A stretch of 64,000 nt of DNA from the NCBI GenBank assembly GCA_036365455.1, contig JAWQUS010000023.1, positions 9,114,001 to 9,178,000 of the forward strand, written 5' to 3'. The notes beneath the pieces were generated by a model. That model ran no database searches. It was not told the DNA's origin and saw nothing but the letters and a program-made list of their open reading frames with translations. Shown here one piece after another: positions 1 through 12,599 of this stretch. The translations under genes and the position numbers were made by a program. Numbering within the stretch: the stretch's first letter is position 1; each line of letters starts with the position of its first letter. This DNA is from Macrosoma leucophasiata. Its lineage: Eukaryota; Arthropoda; Insecta; Lepidoptera; Hedylidae.

Positions 1-1712
1 TTTTGTACTACCTTCCTATATATGTACCACTGGTACAGTTTAGTATTGTACTACTGGTAATAAGTAGGAAGTAACTATGTAAACTATGGAAATAGGATAT
101 CAAAACTAGTTAAAATTTAGTTAAGTCATAGTGTCCTTTTAAAAGATCATATTGCGCCAAAAAGGAGGAACCCCACGACGAACAAAGTTAAGGACACAAT
201 AATAGTTAAACAAATGTTACTAACGCGACGCTGCGGTATTATGATATGACACGATAAAGCTTTTTCTTCTATTTGAAATTCATACGATCAACTGATGAAT
301 GATGATGTGATTTGTAATTTACTGATTTTGACGTGTTTGTGGACTGGTTCCTTTTTGTACAGGTAAGTCCTTTTATGGTCGGCACGTGTCACGTATTTTT
401 TCCACAAGAAACAGAGAAAATAGTGTTCAATTAAATAAAACATGTCCAATCACCTAAACAAAAAACTAGCTTACCTAGTTTCTGAGCAGTATTAAAAACT
501 AGTTTTAGATAAACATAATTAGCAAAAAATTTTTTGCTTAGAATAAACGTATTTATCTTAACTACACAAACACATTTGATGTTTTTTTTTAAGGATGGGG
601 GGGATGGGATTCATCCAAATGTTACAAAATCTCACCAGACGGGAGAGATTGAAAATATGCTCATCATATAGATAAATAAATAAGTATAATTTGAGCAAAT
701 CTATTGTACACATACTTACTTCATTTTGTAAGTATAACAATCTGTACATAACAAATTAACTTAATTTGTATTTGTACTATTTTAGATAAAATAAATGAAA
801 TTTAGATAAATAACGGTGATAGTGAGAGTTGAGGTGTAATAAAACTGCCTTCTCTAGTATATTGATAAATCGAATGTGGACATAGGTATTTATATTTATG
901 ATAGCATTTTTAGACACAATTAATTAACATAAATGATAGATCCTGATTTTTATTCGATTATATTCTAGGCGTATCACATTTCTTACCTAATTTTGGATCT
1001 AACGAATCAGCGGTTTGGTATTTGATTTACTTCTTTACCTAAGGCATCCGATATAAATGTCTAAATGTGGAATGACAAAAAATTTAATAGTTACATTTAA
1101 AATTCATACCATGTTTTATCGATGTGTTATCATAAATCTTTCGATGTTTATCGTTTTAGTGGGTTATGGCTTATTGTGCGTGTAGATCTACCTATGTCTA
1201 CTAATTATTATAAAGAGGTAAAGTTTGTAGCTTTGATTGTTTATTTTTTTGGTAGGGGGTTTATCTTCAGAAATACTGAAGCGATCATGAAAATTCTTGC
1301 ACAATCAGAAAACTGCACTATTCAGGAGTGCTATAGGCATAGGTATATTTTATTATGATAGTAGTAGGTAATGCAGTCAACATTGCACCAGTACGAAACC
1401 GGGAGGGGGGGGGGGCGGCTAGTTCTTTATAAAGGTAACTAGAGTAGTTAATTAGTATAGGTACTAACATTGGCGAACGTCCGGTAAGCTCCGAAATGCG
1501 TCCGTTTAGTTGGCAACTATGTTATATCTCCCATATGATGCAATAAGACGTCATTGAGGCAGACCTTTGTTAAACCTTAATAGGTATGGCCCATGATTAA
1601 CCGATCACCTTGTATATATATGTATTATAAACTTCATAGGTACATACCTATATTAAAGACTTGACTGATTACTCATCTCACAATCAGTGTACTTGATATC
1701 TACTGTAAATGA
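1..1712. other. Intergenic, nothing recognised
   Basis: AT-rich with only short chance ORFs. One G-run (about 1401-1415) is the only outlier. Confidence 0.5.
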
Positions 1713-1714
1713 TA

Positions 1715-2979
1715 GGTTGAGGAAAAAGTCTTTTCGCATTATAGTATGTATGAACTTGTAATAAAATCTCTTTGGCTGTAGTATTTGTATCTGGCTGGTT
1801 TTGGTATCATTGAAAGTTAAAATTTTAAAGAACATAATTCCAAATTCAAATTAGGCAAATGTGTGGTTTTCATTTGTTTTTCGTTCTGTCAAGATGAGTG
1901 AATGTAATAAAGAAATTCGATACATTTTAAAATTTTACTACAAAAAAGGTAAAAATGCAACGCAAGCCGCGAAAAATATTTGCGATGTTTATGGACCTAG
2001 TGCAGTGTCTGTGAGAGTAGCACAAAATTGGTTTAAGCGTTTTCAATCCGGAAATTTTGATGTCATAGATGCACCTCGCTCTGGTCGCCCTATTACGGAT
2101 AAAATGGATACCATTTTTGAAAAAGTGGAGCAAGATCGACATATCAGTAGTTACGACGTAGCTGAAGAACTGAGAATTGATCACAAAACAGTTTTGGCGC
2201 ATTTGAAAAAAGCTGCGTACAAAAAAAGCTCGATATTTGGGTACCTCACGACCTCACTGAAAGAAACCTAATGAACCGTGTACTCATTTGTGATTCTTTA
2301 TTACGACGTAATGAAACCGAATCATTTTTGAAGAAGCTGATAACTGGTGATGAAAAGTGGATCACGTACGACAAGGACGTGCGAAAAAGGTCGTGGTCAA
2401 AGGCCGGTCAGGCTTCACAGACTCTGGCGAACTCGCAATAAGGTGATGTTGTGTGTGTGGTGGGATTAGAAGGGCATTATTCATTATGAGCTATTACCTC
2501 CAGGCAGGATTATCGATTCTGAACTCTACTGCGAACAACTGATGAGATTAAAGCAAGAAGTTGAGAGAAAGCGGCCGGAATTGATCAACAGAAGGGTGTG
2601 GTGTTGCATCATGATAACGCTAGACCTCACACATCTATAGCCACTGAGAAAAAATTAAGAGAGTTTGGCTGGGAGGTGTTAATGCATCCGCCGCATAGTC
2701 CTGACCTTGCACCTTCAGATTTCCACCTGTTTCGGTCTCTTCAGAATTCTTTATGCAATGTTAGGTTAACATCACGAGAGGACTGCCAAATCCACTTGTC
2801 GCGGTATTTTGATGAGAAGTCCCATACTTTTTATAGCAATGGGATCATGTCCCTACCTACAAGATGGCCAAAGGTTATCGAACAAAATGGTATATACATA
2901 CTTTAGTTAAATTTAATTAAACTATATTAAAAATGATTTGAATTATCTTAAAAAATGCGAAGAAACTTTTTCCCCAACG
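1715..2979 (+). mobile_element. Mariner-family element, about 1.27 kb, inactivated
   Basis: Flanked by TA on both sides (1713-1714, 2980-2981). The inverted ends GGTTGAGGAAAAAGTCTTTT and CGTTGGGGAAAAAGTTTCTT match at about 22 of 26 positions. Length is typical of a complete mariner. The transposase inside is broken, so the copy could move only if a related enzyme acted on it. Confidence 0.9.
1894..2906 (+). pseudogene. Mariner transposase, frameshifted
   Basis: The N-terminal part from Met at 1894 has the helix-turn-helix region (AAKNICDVYG, WFKRFQSGNFDV, PRSGRP) and runs to a frameshift near 2220, with a stop at 2269-2271. The middle continues in other frames (ITGDEKW near 2340-2360), with further damage near 2410-2460. 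The C-terminal part from 2598 holds HHDNARPH and SPDLAPSDFHLF; 34 residues separate the second and third catalytic Asp, giving the mariner D34D signature. It ends at the TAG after YIL (2904-2906). A cut-and-paste transposase, no longer translatable in one piece. Confidence 0.88.
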
Positions 2980-3089
2980 TAATATATGTGCTACTTGCGT
3001 GGCTTAAAAATAAATTAGTATTCAAATTACATTGAACTTATACGATCGAAGCGCTTTACTCACAGTTTCTAAATTATCTTTCTGACTCA

Positions 3090-3265
3090 TTCGGCTAGTC
3101 TGCTACGCTGAGGTCCTAGATTCGATTCCCGGGTAGGGGGTTATCAGAAATAATACTGTAAAGTTCTTTATCTCTGGTTCTATTGGGATTTTTCCATTTT
3201 CTGGAAATTTCCCAGTACCTCGAAGTTTGGTAATGTGCCCGGAGATGTCAACAGGCTCGCCCGAC
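3090..3265 (+). repeat. Rep-B, tRNA-derived SINE
   Basis: The Pol III B-box-like GATTCGATTCCCGGG (3119-3133) is followed by TTATCTCTGGTTCTATTGGG, TTTCCCAGTACCTCGAAGTT and GTAATGTGCCCGGAGATGTC. The 5' part suggests a tRNA-like head. Confidence 0.65.
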
Positions 3266-3269
3266 CCCA

Positions 3270-4800
3270 AATGACGCAAATCAGTAGATAGGTAATTTTA
3301 TTAAAAAAACTAAAAAACAATCTGTCTTTAAGTTCTTCCGGAGACCCCGTACGCCGTGTTTGGACATCGACGACACAACGTTTGGCATTTGAGACGTTTA
3401 GGCGCCATTCATAGGCCCGGCGGCTACAATTAGTATCTCAGAGCCGCTTATACCTACCACTTAGACGTACTAAAAATAGTTTAAAACAATATTATAAAAC
3501 AACAATTTATGTATAGTACGTTAACATTATTTGAATAGGTACTAGGTATAATTAATTAGTATTGTGTAAATATTTAGTATGAATCGTTTTATTTTTGTTT
3601 ACCTACCAGCTTTATCCGGGGACTTGAACTTATTAAAAAATATAATAATGCTTTTTTCGTTCATCAGTGTTCACTGTGCTCTAAGGAACTAAAATGAAAA
3701 ATTTCAGCTCTCTACGTCTCTACGACCAGTTTTGGTTGTGCGTTGTCTATTAGTCGCTCGAGTCACTCAATCACTCACTTAGTAGGTACCTACCCACTTA
3801 ACGGAAATGTTTATTCATATCATAAAGTGGTAAACAAGCAAACAGTTTCATCTGCTTTTAAAATTTAATTCCCAAAGATCACTTAAAGTATGAACACTGC
3901 TCTCATTTAATAATATCTCCTGTAATTTCCACAATAAATAGGCTATGCAACAAATAACTTTATTGCTTAGCGAAGTAGACTAGGGCCATCTCAAGACGTG
4001 CCGTCTACACGAATCCATACAAAAAATAAAGAATTTCTCAATTCGAACCACCTGAGATAAAAAATCAGCTTTATAATATTGGTATAGTGATATAGATTGA
4101 AAGATTGACGTAATATCAATCTCAAGCTAAGTATTATCTAATTTCGAATCTATTCCAACTATGTAGGCATTGATTATATGGTAAAGGGAAGTTCGCAATG
4201 CTACGTAAGCAATTATTTCCACGCGGTCCTGCGAACATGACTACGTAATGACGGTAATTCTGTGCCACTCGTAGGCTCCATTAATTTATAATCAATCTTT
4301 TTAGGCGTGGCGTGTGTCTGGGATAACATTATAATGAGATAGATAATATAATCATAAATTAACCGTTAGCAACTAGCGAATAGCAACAGCATAAAGGAGA
4401 ATCCGGTATCTGCCTCGATTTCAAACGTAGAATGAAATGACATGTGTAATACCATATGTAACAGTTCAGATTATACCCGAGTCAATCAAATATTATTGTA
4501 TTAGGTATTAGGATTATATTACTAGCTACTAGAACTGTTGTAGCAGTTGGCATTAGCATTAAAATAAATGACTGAGGCTTTGGCTTGAGGTGTTATAGCG
4601 GCATTAGCATAATAAAGAGAAGACAAACTAATAAAATGAGATGTTTATTATATTGCCACTTCAAACTGTTCTTATTCATGTTGTCCAGGCATTATACAAC
4701 TATTAATCTCCTCATCCATATAAAAACTCAGATGAATACTAGATGCTTAAAATGTTGACAACTGGCAACAGGTTATTGATTGACTAATTATTTTTATTAT
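3270..4800. other. Intergenic, nothing firm
   Basis: AT-rich. A short match to the 5430-6300 LINE 3' region (GAAGTAGACTAGGGCCATCT near 3973) is the only identifiable piece. Confidence 0.4.
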
Positions 4801-4801
4801 T

Positions 4802-5150
4802 ATACTAGCTGTGCCCGGGACTTCGTCCACGTGAGAAAAAATATGATTGTTCAGTATCTACCCGGACGAAGTCGTGGGCGCAGCTAGTATAAAAGTAGCC
4901 CAAGTTACTCCTTATCACATCAGCTATCTGCCCGTGGAAGTCCCGTCAAAGTCGGATACACTCCAATTCTACTTATTTGTATGTAGGTATGTATGTATGT
5001 ATGGATGTATGGAGATAAAAGTAGCCTAAGTTACTCCTTATCACATCAGCTATCTGCCAGTGAAAGTCCCGTGAAAATCGGTCCAGCCGTTCCCAAGATT
5101 AGCCCCGCCAAACAGACAGACAGACAGACAAAAATTGTAAAAAAAAAAGT
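4802..5150 (+). repeat. LINE 3'-region repeat, tandem partial copies with a foldback start
   Basis: Two copies of AAGTTACTCCTTATCACATC (4903 and 5030), followed by AAAATCGGTCCAGCCGTTCC, a CAGA run and an A-rich tail at about 5142-5152. The first 90 bases form an inverted repeat (about 25-nt arms, 4805-4829 and 4863-4889) around the family's start motif CTAGCTGTGCCCG. A related reverse copy lies at 43890-44045. Confidence 0.65.
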
Positions 5151-5429
5151 TTTGCTATGTGTACCGTGTATACATACTGTGCAGGACGCTCGTGAATAGT
5201 GTACAGTGTTTGTGATTAAAAAACAATTTTGATAGTGATCGGCCATACAGTCCTCAATAGTGTACGTTAACAATCGCGTTGTGTAGTCGTCAATAGCATA
5301 GTATACAATAGTATACGTTGTCGGAACGTAGACAGTGCTTAAGTGACCAATAGCGTTAGAGTATTATTATGTGATTGGTTACTTGAACCGATAACCAATC
5401 ACCAGGCGACCTTGAGATTTTAGAATAAA

Positions 5430-6300
5430 AGTAGGGCAATTTTGTATGGCCGATACCGTGCCTATACGTCCTGCATAAGGCCCATATTATGTTACGCGTC
5501 CCCGGTATTCGCCCACGCGAAAAACACAACATTACGCAAGCTTCAAACTTTGCAGAATCGATTCTTACGTAGAGCCGTAGGCGCGCCTTGGTACGTATGT
5601 AATAAAAACTTGCACATTGACGCAAATCTGCCTACCATCCGGCAGTTTATGAAGCGAGCTTCAGCTCGCTATTTCGATCGGGCGAGTCACCACCCGAATC
5701 CGCTGGTCAGAGCGGCCGCGATTTCCACTCCTTTTGATCGCGCCAAAAGGAGACTTCCAAGGCACGTCGTAAAAGATCCGGACGATGAGACCACGTTGGC
5801 CATCGCCGCTATGAACAATCACTTACAGAATAACATTGCACAATCCGTCAATACAACGCGCCGACGCGTTTCGCGCCGCGCCCGCCTCTGATCCCGACCC
5901 TATCCCCGGCCCCGCGAGGCTGATGACATTCCGGTTATCACCAACCGAATGGAACAGAGCGAAAGTTGCACCGCCCGTAATCGCATATGTCTCATATGTC
6001 TCTCCGCAACGCCCTAAGCCGAGGCACGGACCCGCATGGGTCACCCTTAGGCAGTTGCGCTAACTTTTTTGCTAGGCTGGAGTGCCTTCTGCGCTCGCTG
6101 ATTGCCCGGTGAAGTAGACTAGTGCCGTCTCGAGACCCCTAGGCCCCCTACACAAAGCCCGAGCTAAAAAAAAAATTAAAAAAAATGGCCGGTACAGTTC
6201 GTCGACAGCACTCGGAATTCTCGGATCACTACCAAAGGAAGAAATCAGAAGAAGGAAATTAATAGTGAAACAGTGTTTTATTGGAAGACCGGTAGAGCGT
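5430..6300 (+). pseudogene. Jockey-type LINE 3' part: reverse transcriptase C-terminal fragment
   Basis: The open frame 5442-5891 encodes YTSCIRPILCYASPVFAHA, LRKLQTLQNRFLRRAVGAPW and RRLPRHVVKDPDDETT. These are hallmarks of the region after the polymerase domain in jockey-clade elements of Lepidoptera. The catalytic YADD region is absent, so this is a 5'-truncated copy. Sequence to about 6300 without coding is probably its 3' UTR; a short similar stretch (GAAGTAGACTAG) recurs at 3973. Confidence 0.75.
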
Positions 6301-6425
6301 GTCACCCTGGTTCGCTGGTTAACTTTTATTTATACCTACTAATACAGCGATGCGAGGTTTGATGGGTTAGCTAGTATATAAACATAAAAAATCTACAAAA
6401 AATCAATAAGAAGGTCAAATATATT

Positions 6426-6714
6426 ATTTTTTTCTCTATGTAATGGACGTGGCAAACAAGCATGCAGTTCACGTTGATGTTAGGTGATGACAGCAGTCTA
6501 TAGACACCCACATGAAGACCAAGGACAACATGCAGATGCGTTACCACTCCTGAGGCCTAAGGTGATAAGCCTCTGTGCCGGAAATTACAGGGCCGTACAT
6601 TACCACCTGACCGGAACACGATAGCGTTGAACACTACCATTTAGCGGCAAGTATATTAGGTAATGCGGTGGTGCCTACGCCCGTGAGCTCCGTCACTGGA
6701 GCTCTACCACCAGT
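6426..6714 (-). repeat. Rep-A interspersed repeat, near full length (reference copy)
   Basis: Rep-A is a family of about 285 bp. In its A-tailed orientation it starts ACTGGTGGTAGAGCTCCAGT, has GTAGGCACCACCGCATTACC, CTTGCCGCTAAATGGTAGTG and TGTAATTTCCGGCACAGAGG in the middle, and ends ACATCAATGTGAACTGCATG, CCACTTCCATTACATAAAAA. The A-rich 3' tail suggests retroposition (SINE-like), but I see no clear Pol III B box. This copy is reversed. Confidence 0.8.
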
Positions 6715-6719
6715 AAAAA

Positions 6720-8260
6720 CGTATTACATAAACGTAAAATTATGATTTAGAAACATCTTACTCAAAATGTTTCCAATCGAAGATATTGTTCGTCCTTAGG
6801 TACACACAGTTCTACCTTAAACACCTGCCATGTTAAAATTAAAATAATAATATGTAAATACCTATGTAAAACTGGATTTCTATATTTAGTTTGTTGAATC
6901 CCGTTTTAATCACTTAAGACACATAAATCATTCACCGTAAACAATTTTTTTTTTATATCTGAGCGGCGCTTCTGCATCAATACATTCAACTGACATTTAG
7001 TCATTCATGGCACTTAAAATGTGAGTTATTGCCTGTTTGATTGATTGCAGTTCCACTATTTTGAATTAAAAAAAGTTAACGTGTTAAATTTCTATTGACT
7101 GCAGATTTGGCTCAGAATTATAATTTAAATGATTACATATATTAAAATGTATCTAACAATTTTATAAGGGAATTTGGTTAACTGTATAGGACCCATGACA
7201 CAGTAAATAGATACAAATTACATTGTGCCCATGACGCTCCCTTGCGGAACACCAGAAATATTTTAAGCATTTCACGTTCATATGACGCACAAGTAGTAAT
7301 TTATACTGAAGGCTTAAATGTACCGATATGATGCACGTCATACCGAAATAAAGTAACTCTGGTTAATAAATAGTTACAACGAATAACTGACATGAAAATA
7401 TGAATTAATTAGCATGTATCTGATAATTGTTAGCATCAATAAAAACTATATCGTCATGAACTATAATTCTATTTTGTTGGCTTTAAATGAATAGTTTTGA
7501 ATTCTCAATCAATGAATAAGACAAAACTTATTTTATTGCTTTATCAACTGCCTGCGTCACTAATATTGAATGTAAACAAAATACGAAAATTGTGTGGGTG
7601 TTTTTAGGAAATGACTGCTTTATGTGTTTATGAATTCACTAATGCCAACAGGATTAATAGACCAATCTAATGTCTAAGACTGAAGAATCTAATGTAAAAG
7701 AATACCTAGCAGTATTTGCAATTAAAAATATTTTTATGCATCGAAATCTGGCATGAAATCTGCGTCTTTATTTAAATTATTATACATTCTAAGGGAATGC
7801 ACGGACCAAAATATACTTTTACAAGATAATATACAATCACAGTCTAAAGAAAACGAACGTGTTAATTAATACAATCAAATGTTTCTGCATGTAGTAAGAG
7901 GTGTTAGAAATAATTTAATGTATTTTTTTATAATGTAGGTAAAAATAAGTGTTCAGCGGGCCACATGCGGCCGCAAGTTGAGTATTGCGGCAGAGAATGT
8001 AATAATACTACTAATACTTTGGACAGACTTATACTATTATAAACATACATAGATACAATCTAGTCTTATTTACATTTATTGGGCGACTAAGACACATAAA
8101 TATTCATGGGTATAGTTAGCGAAATCCATGACCAATAAATCGGGTCGCGTGTTGGAAGATTTCTAATCTTAGTAAAAGAACACTCATGGTAAAAATCCTA
8201 TAATTATTTTAGTCAAATCCGAACTTGATTTTGGAATATAAATGTACATATATGCTAGAA
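6720..8260. other. Intergenic, nothing recognised except a Rep-D end motif
   Basis: AT-rich, no coding signal; the 19-bp motif at 7991 is listed separately. Confidence 0.45.
7991..8009 (+). repeat. Isolated Rep-D end motif
   Basis: CAGAGAATGTAATAATACT, two bases shorter than the 21-bp motif; no convincing flanking duplication seen. Confidence 0.4.
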
Positions 8261-8271
8261 GCGCGCATAGC

Positions 8272-9001
8272 CCAGCGGCTGGTGTAGATTGCAAGCGATC
8301 TACTCGGTTAAGCGATACGGGCGCGGTCGAGTGTGTGATGGGTGACCGCTAGTGGCAAATTGAAATGCGCGTTTCCGTGCTTCGGAGGGCACGTTAAGCC
8401 GTCGGTCCCGGTTGCTATCGATAGATAGTAGTCGTTAAACCTTGTCGGAGGCCTTATGGGCGGTTTGAAAACATCCGACAGCGGGTTGGCCCCACACTTG
8501 ATAAAAACCAGTCATGGGAGCCGTACAACACATACCTACACAAACAATGCAAATATTTGTCCGGTTCGGGGATCGAAGTCGTGAGCCTCAGTTCATACGG
8601 TCGTCATCTCGTCACACACCAACTGACCAACTGGCTCGTCGCTCGAAGAAGCAATAAGGCATGGATAAAAAACCGCATATATAAATATAACCCTTGATGC
8701 GTTCCACTGCTAGGTACAAGTCTCCGGGAGGAGGCCCGGAGCTTACTCCACCACGCTTCTCCATTGCGGGTTGGTGAAGATAAGGGTTAGTGGCCAACCC
8801 GCTGTCGGATGTTTTGAAACCGCCCATAAGGTCTCCGACAAGGTTTAACCACTACTATCTATCGATAGCAACCGGGACCGACGGCTTAACGTGCCCTCCG
8901 AAGCAGGGAAACGCGCATTTTAATTTTCCACCCATGACACACCTGACCGCGCCCGTATCGCTTAACCGAGTAGATCGCTTCCGATCTAAACCAGCCGCGG
9001 G
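8272..9001. repeat. Large inverted repeat, two 220-bp arms
   Basis: The arms at 8272-8491 and 8791-9001 are inverted copies at about 90 percent identity. Shared landmarks are GCGATCTACTCGGTTAAGCG, GGAGGGCACGTTAAGCCGTC and GGTTGCTATCGATAGATAGT. The 300-bp spacer holds Rep-C and a GC-rich stretch (CTCCACCACGCTTCTCCATT). Probably two insertions of one GC-rich repeat in opposite directions. Confidence 0.75.
8520..8640 (-). repeat. Rep-C, diverged
   Basis: GCAAATATTTGTCCGGTTCG, GGGATCGAAGTCGTGAGCCT and GGTCGTCATCTCGTCACACA. Sits in the spacer of the 8272-9001 inverted repeat. Confidence 0.6.
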
Positions 9002-10389
9002 GCCATGCATGCTTCCAAATCAAAGCTATAACACAGGCCAATTAACTTAGGCTTTGGCAACGCATCTGAATTTTAATCTGTGGTAGGTAGGTATTTGTGT
9101 GGAGGCTGCATTATTCACTTGCACAGCCATGTTAACTCTTGCTCCGCTAAAAGGTAAATATAATGAAAACTTAATAATTCCATTAAAATATCGAGCCCTT
9201 AAATTTAAATAATCTGATCAATAAAGTTCCATATTCAATCAACACGAAATACTATAAATAAGCATTGTTGAGATATAAACGATTATGAAAGCCAATAAAA
9301 TGTGAAGGTTGACAACAAAAGCCTACAATATGGTAGCGACACCTTTGACTTGACTATAAAAATCCACAAAAAGACGTACAAAATATATATTCGTGGTAAT
9401 ATATTCATCATGGTGTCTCATGGTGGCCCAGGCATTAGCATTTGATGTTCATTGATCATTATGATATGACGGTAGGGTATAATAGATAGGTATGTGTATA
9501 ACATTAAGTATTCATGAATTCTATCGACAGTCGAATGTAAATAATGACATGTTAATTTAACTAATAGTCTTACTATGAAATTAATCAAAAATATGATTAA
9601 TTTATAAATGAAAAATTGCAAATTATGGGAAAGCTAATCTAAACTTTGCATTAGTCTGAACTCGGAGGTACGTTTTGATTACTTCTCTTACGCTTTTATA
9701 CTTACTACCTCATCCATCCCAGATTCGGCACCAAAACTCCGAAGAGTAAGTAGCAGTGATAACCGTCCCAAAATAAACATTAAAACAAAGAAGTCAGTGT
9801 CTATTAAAAGCGGTTCTTATAATACCAAATAATAAATAAACTTTTTGATTTTGATTTTGAGTGGTAACCCAGTGGTAATTTACATCGATTTAAAATACTG
9901 CAGGTCACCTCTACAAAAAACTAACATTTTAATGAAGACATTAGGTGCCGACCGCTTAACTGTACCTAATGCTTTCGTAATGGTTTCGATTAGGACGTTA
10001 TCTGGTCAGATTCGTACCACCTAACTTTTCAGTACGAAACTGACAAGAAAACGTCATAATCGAAAGTAAGAGTTAGGCGGTCGGCCCCTGGATCATACAA
10101 ACAAAATACAGCAGCTATGATCTTTTTACTAGTGCGAAGATGTCTACGCCCTCTAGCTTAGCCTTCGGCGTTGGAGCTCACAGCCAGTAACTTACACAAG
10201 AGAAAGTAGCTGAACAAAAATAAAACAGGTGAAACTGTTTTGTTACCTGTATATATATTGGAAACCTTAAGAACATTTTCCGATAAATAAAAAAAAAATA
10301 AGTGTTTAATCGACATGATTTGATTTGATTTTGTTAACATCTTTCTGTTGAAATGATGATAATGATGATGATATCTTCTCTTCTTCTCT

Positions 10390-10560
10390 ATATTTTCTCT
10401 TCTCTATCTCTCTCTCTATATATATAAAATTCTCATCCTTCCCTTCCATTCCCATCCAACCCTCCGAAACGGCTGGACCGATTCTTATGAAACTTTGTGA
10501 ATACGAAGTACGTCGGGCTCATCTATCAGTTTTAACAGTATGTCTTTATGTTCCTACAAG
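10390..10560 (-). repeat. LINE-like 3'-region repeat with CT/AT microsatellite
   Basis: A TCTCTCTATATATATA run leads into GAAACGGCTGGACCGATTCT and GAATACGAAGTACGTCGGGC. It shares the GGCTGGACCGATT motif with the 4802 and 43890 families. Confidence 0.5.
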
Positions 10561-11866
10561 TGTTAACACTGTGTCGGTGATAGAGATGCTGTTGGTATAA
10601 AGGTAACTTTATAAAACCGTAAACAGTACTTAATCATACTTATTATCATAATAATATCGAACATAACTAAGGAATAATCACAAGAGAATCAATTGAGTAC
10701 TTATAAGTAATAATAAAGTAGGTAGGAACACCGTATTGTTACGTTTAAATGTTTTTGATCATGTGATACTCGTATGAAGAAAGTCGCTTTACGAAGCAAA
10801 CATTTAATTTTGACGTAACCTGCGACCCTGGACCCCGCGGAACCATGAAATTGTGTCCGTCAAAAAATGTCGAAATAAACGAAATAAGTAAATGATACTT
10901 TCAAATGTTGACTTACAAATAAGACAAATTACGTTCTTGGTATATTTCAATATAAGGTATATTTAGCAGGTATATAAATTACCTACTATTATTATTATGT
11001 AATTTTGTTTGATAGGTGTTTCAAAAGATTTATATGAAACAACATTGGGCAAATAGTGGTAATCAAGCATACCTAACACCAGTTCACATTGATGGTAATT
11101 CAATATAGAATACAGTTGCCTTCAAAGTCAAAGTAGAATCGTAGTGTTGTGTGAATGATCGTAGTGATGAATCTCGTCTTGAGACCTATATTTTTGCGAG
11201 AGATAGGTACCTACCTAATCCTTTATCTTTTTCCATAATTCCTTTAACTGCAGATAATGTTTTAGGTACATAGAACGAATAAGTACGTAAAAAACCGTAA
11301 TGATAATTTTACTAACTACTTAAGATATCAATTCAAGTGGTTAGGTATCTATTTCTATAATATGCATATACACATGATTACCTATTATAAAATAAAAAAA
11401 ATAAAAATTGTAAATTTTTCAAAATTAATATTTTGTGTAATTGCTCGGTTATAAAAAATTACAGATACGTACCAGTACAAAATGATTGAGTAGGTTCATA
11501 AATGCTTAATTTCGTTTCCACCGTAAGGAAGTTTAGGCAATACAATTATGCAATTTTACAGTTCTACCGCCAATTACTAAAATAAAATTATATTTCACCA
11601 AAATACTGTTTTTGCTTCGTACACACATAAACAAAATAAATTGCAATACGGCACTTACTAAAAACTGTTTCTGTAAAGTAATATATCAGTAACTTATGTT
11701 AAAATATCGGCGTACGGTTAATCGGATTATGTGCATAATGACGGCAATTTTTAATGCCCAAAACGAGTAATATGCACATGCTTATAACGGAGATTTGAAT
11801 GTAATTGATTTCTTCCAGTGAGAAGTTAAAGGTACCTCTAGTTAAAGGTATTCTATTCGCCTATAG

Positions 11867-11887
11867 CAGAGAATATGTAATAATACT
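11867..11887 (+). mobile_element. 21-bp insert matching the left end of Rep-D
   Basis: CAGAGAATATGTAATAATAC plus T, flanked by CCTATAG on each side (11860-11866 and 11888-11894). It is identical to the first 21 bases of the 213-bp element. Confidence 0.6.
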
Positions 11888-12599
11888 CCTATAGGTCTCT
11901 GTTTGCTGTGTGCACGATAACAGCAACGGCGATCAACCATTCTACTTTTAAATATTTAAAGTTAGTGTAAAATATCTATGGCTTCAGAAATTGAAATGCA
12001 TCTTCATTGCGAACTCTAGTTTTTAGGTTTATTTCCATGTTCGTCAGTCCGTCTATCCACAACTTATCTCCGAGATTCTAGGCCTACTAGAAAGCTATAA
12101 TTTGGTACCAATATACCTACGAGAAAAATATTGTTTTGGGTAGGTACCTACCTTACACGCAAATTAGGAAGGTTATACAATTTTTTTATAAGATGAAAGG
12201 GGCGGATCCCTATTTTATTATTAAAATAAGATAGTGAAAAATCTTAACAAAAAGTAAGTGGGTAAGTATACGCTGTAACTTTTAATGAAAACTTTCAACG
12301 GAAATTAGTTTGAATGAGTATTCTTTATAGTTTTTGAGTTTACATATTTTTAAAAACTGCTACTAAAACTATCGATTAATATTATCTTCTTGCTATTACG
12401 GACGGAACCCTTCATGGGCGAGCAATATTGCTCATCGACCTCAAGAAGGACACATCGGCTTATTTCGGCTTTGTAGAATGTTATCTCTCTCGTACCTAAT
12501 GTCATATGGGTAATAGGTATGGCATTTATCGACCATTTTGATCAAGTTTTGACCAATACCGGATTATAAGTGCTTACGTAGGCAGTAAAAAATAAATAA

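Noticed and set aside
1122..1358. 78-codon plus-strand ORF
   Set aside because: AT-rich, no domain, no splice context or neighbouring gene; consistent with chance.
1927..2202. 91-codon minus-strand ORF
   Set aside because: Antisense shadow of the mariner transposase region.
5823..6063. Two overlapping ORFs downstream of the LINE fragment
   Set aside because: Mirror-image frames in GC-rich LINE 3' UTR; no recognisable motif.
8790..9050. 86-codon ORF
   Set aside because: Lies within an arm of the inverted repeat; repeat sequence, not a gene.
10371..10430. CRISPR-like or regulatory tandem repeat
   Set aside because: A simple CT/AT microsatellite next to a LINE-derived repeat; CRISPR arrays are not expected in this genome.
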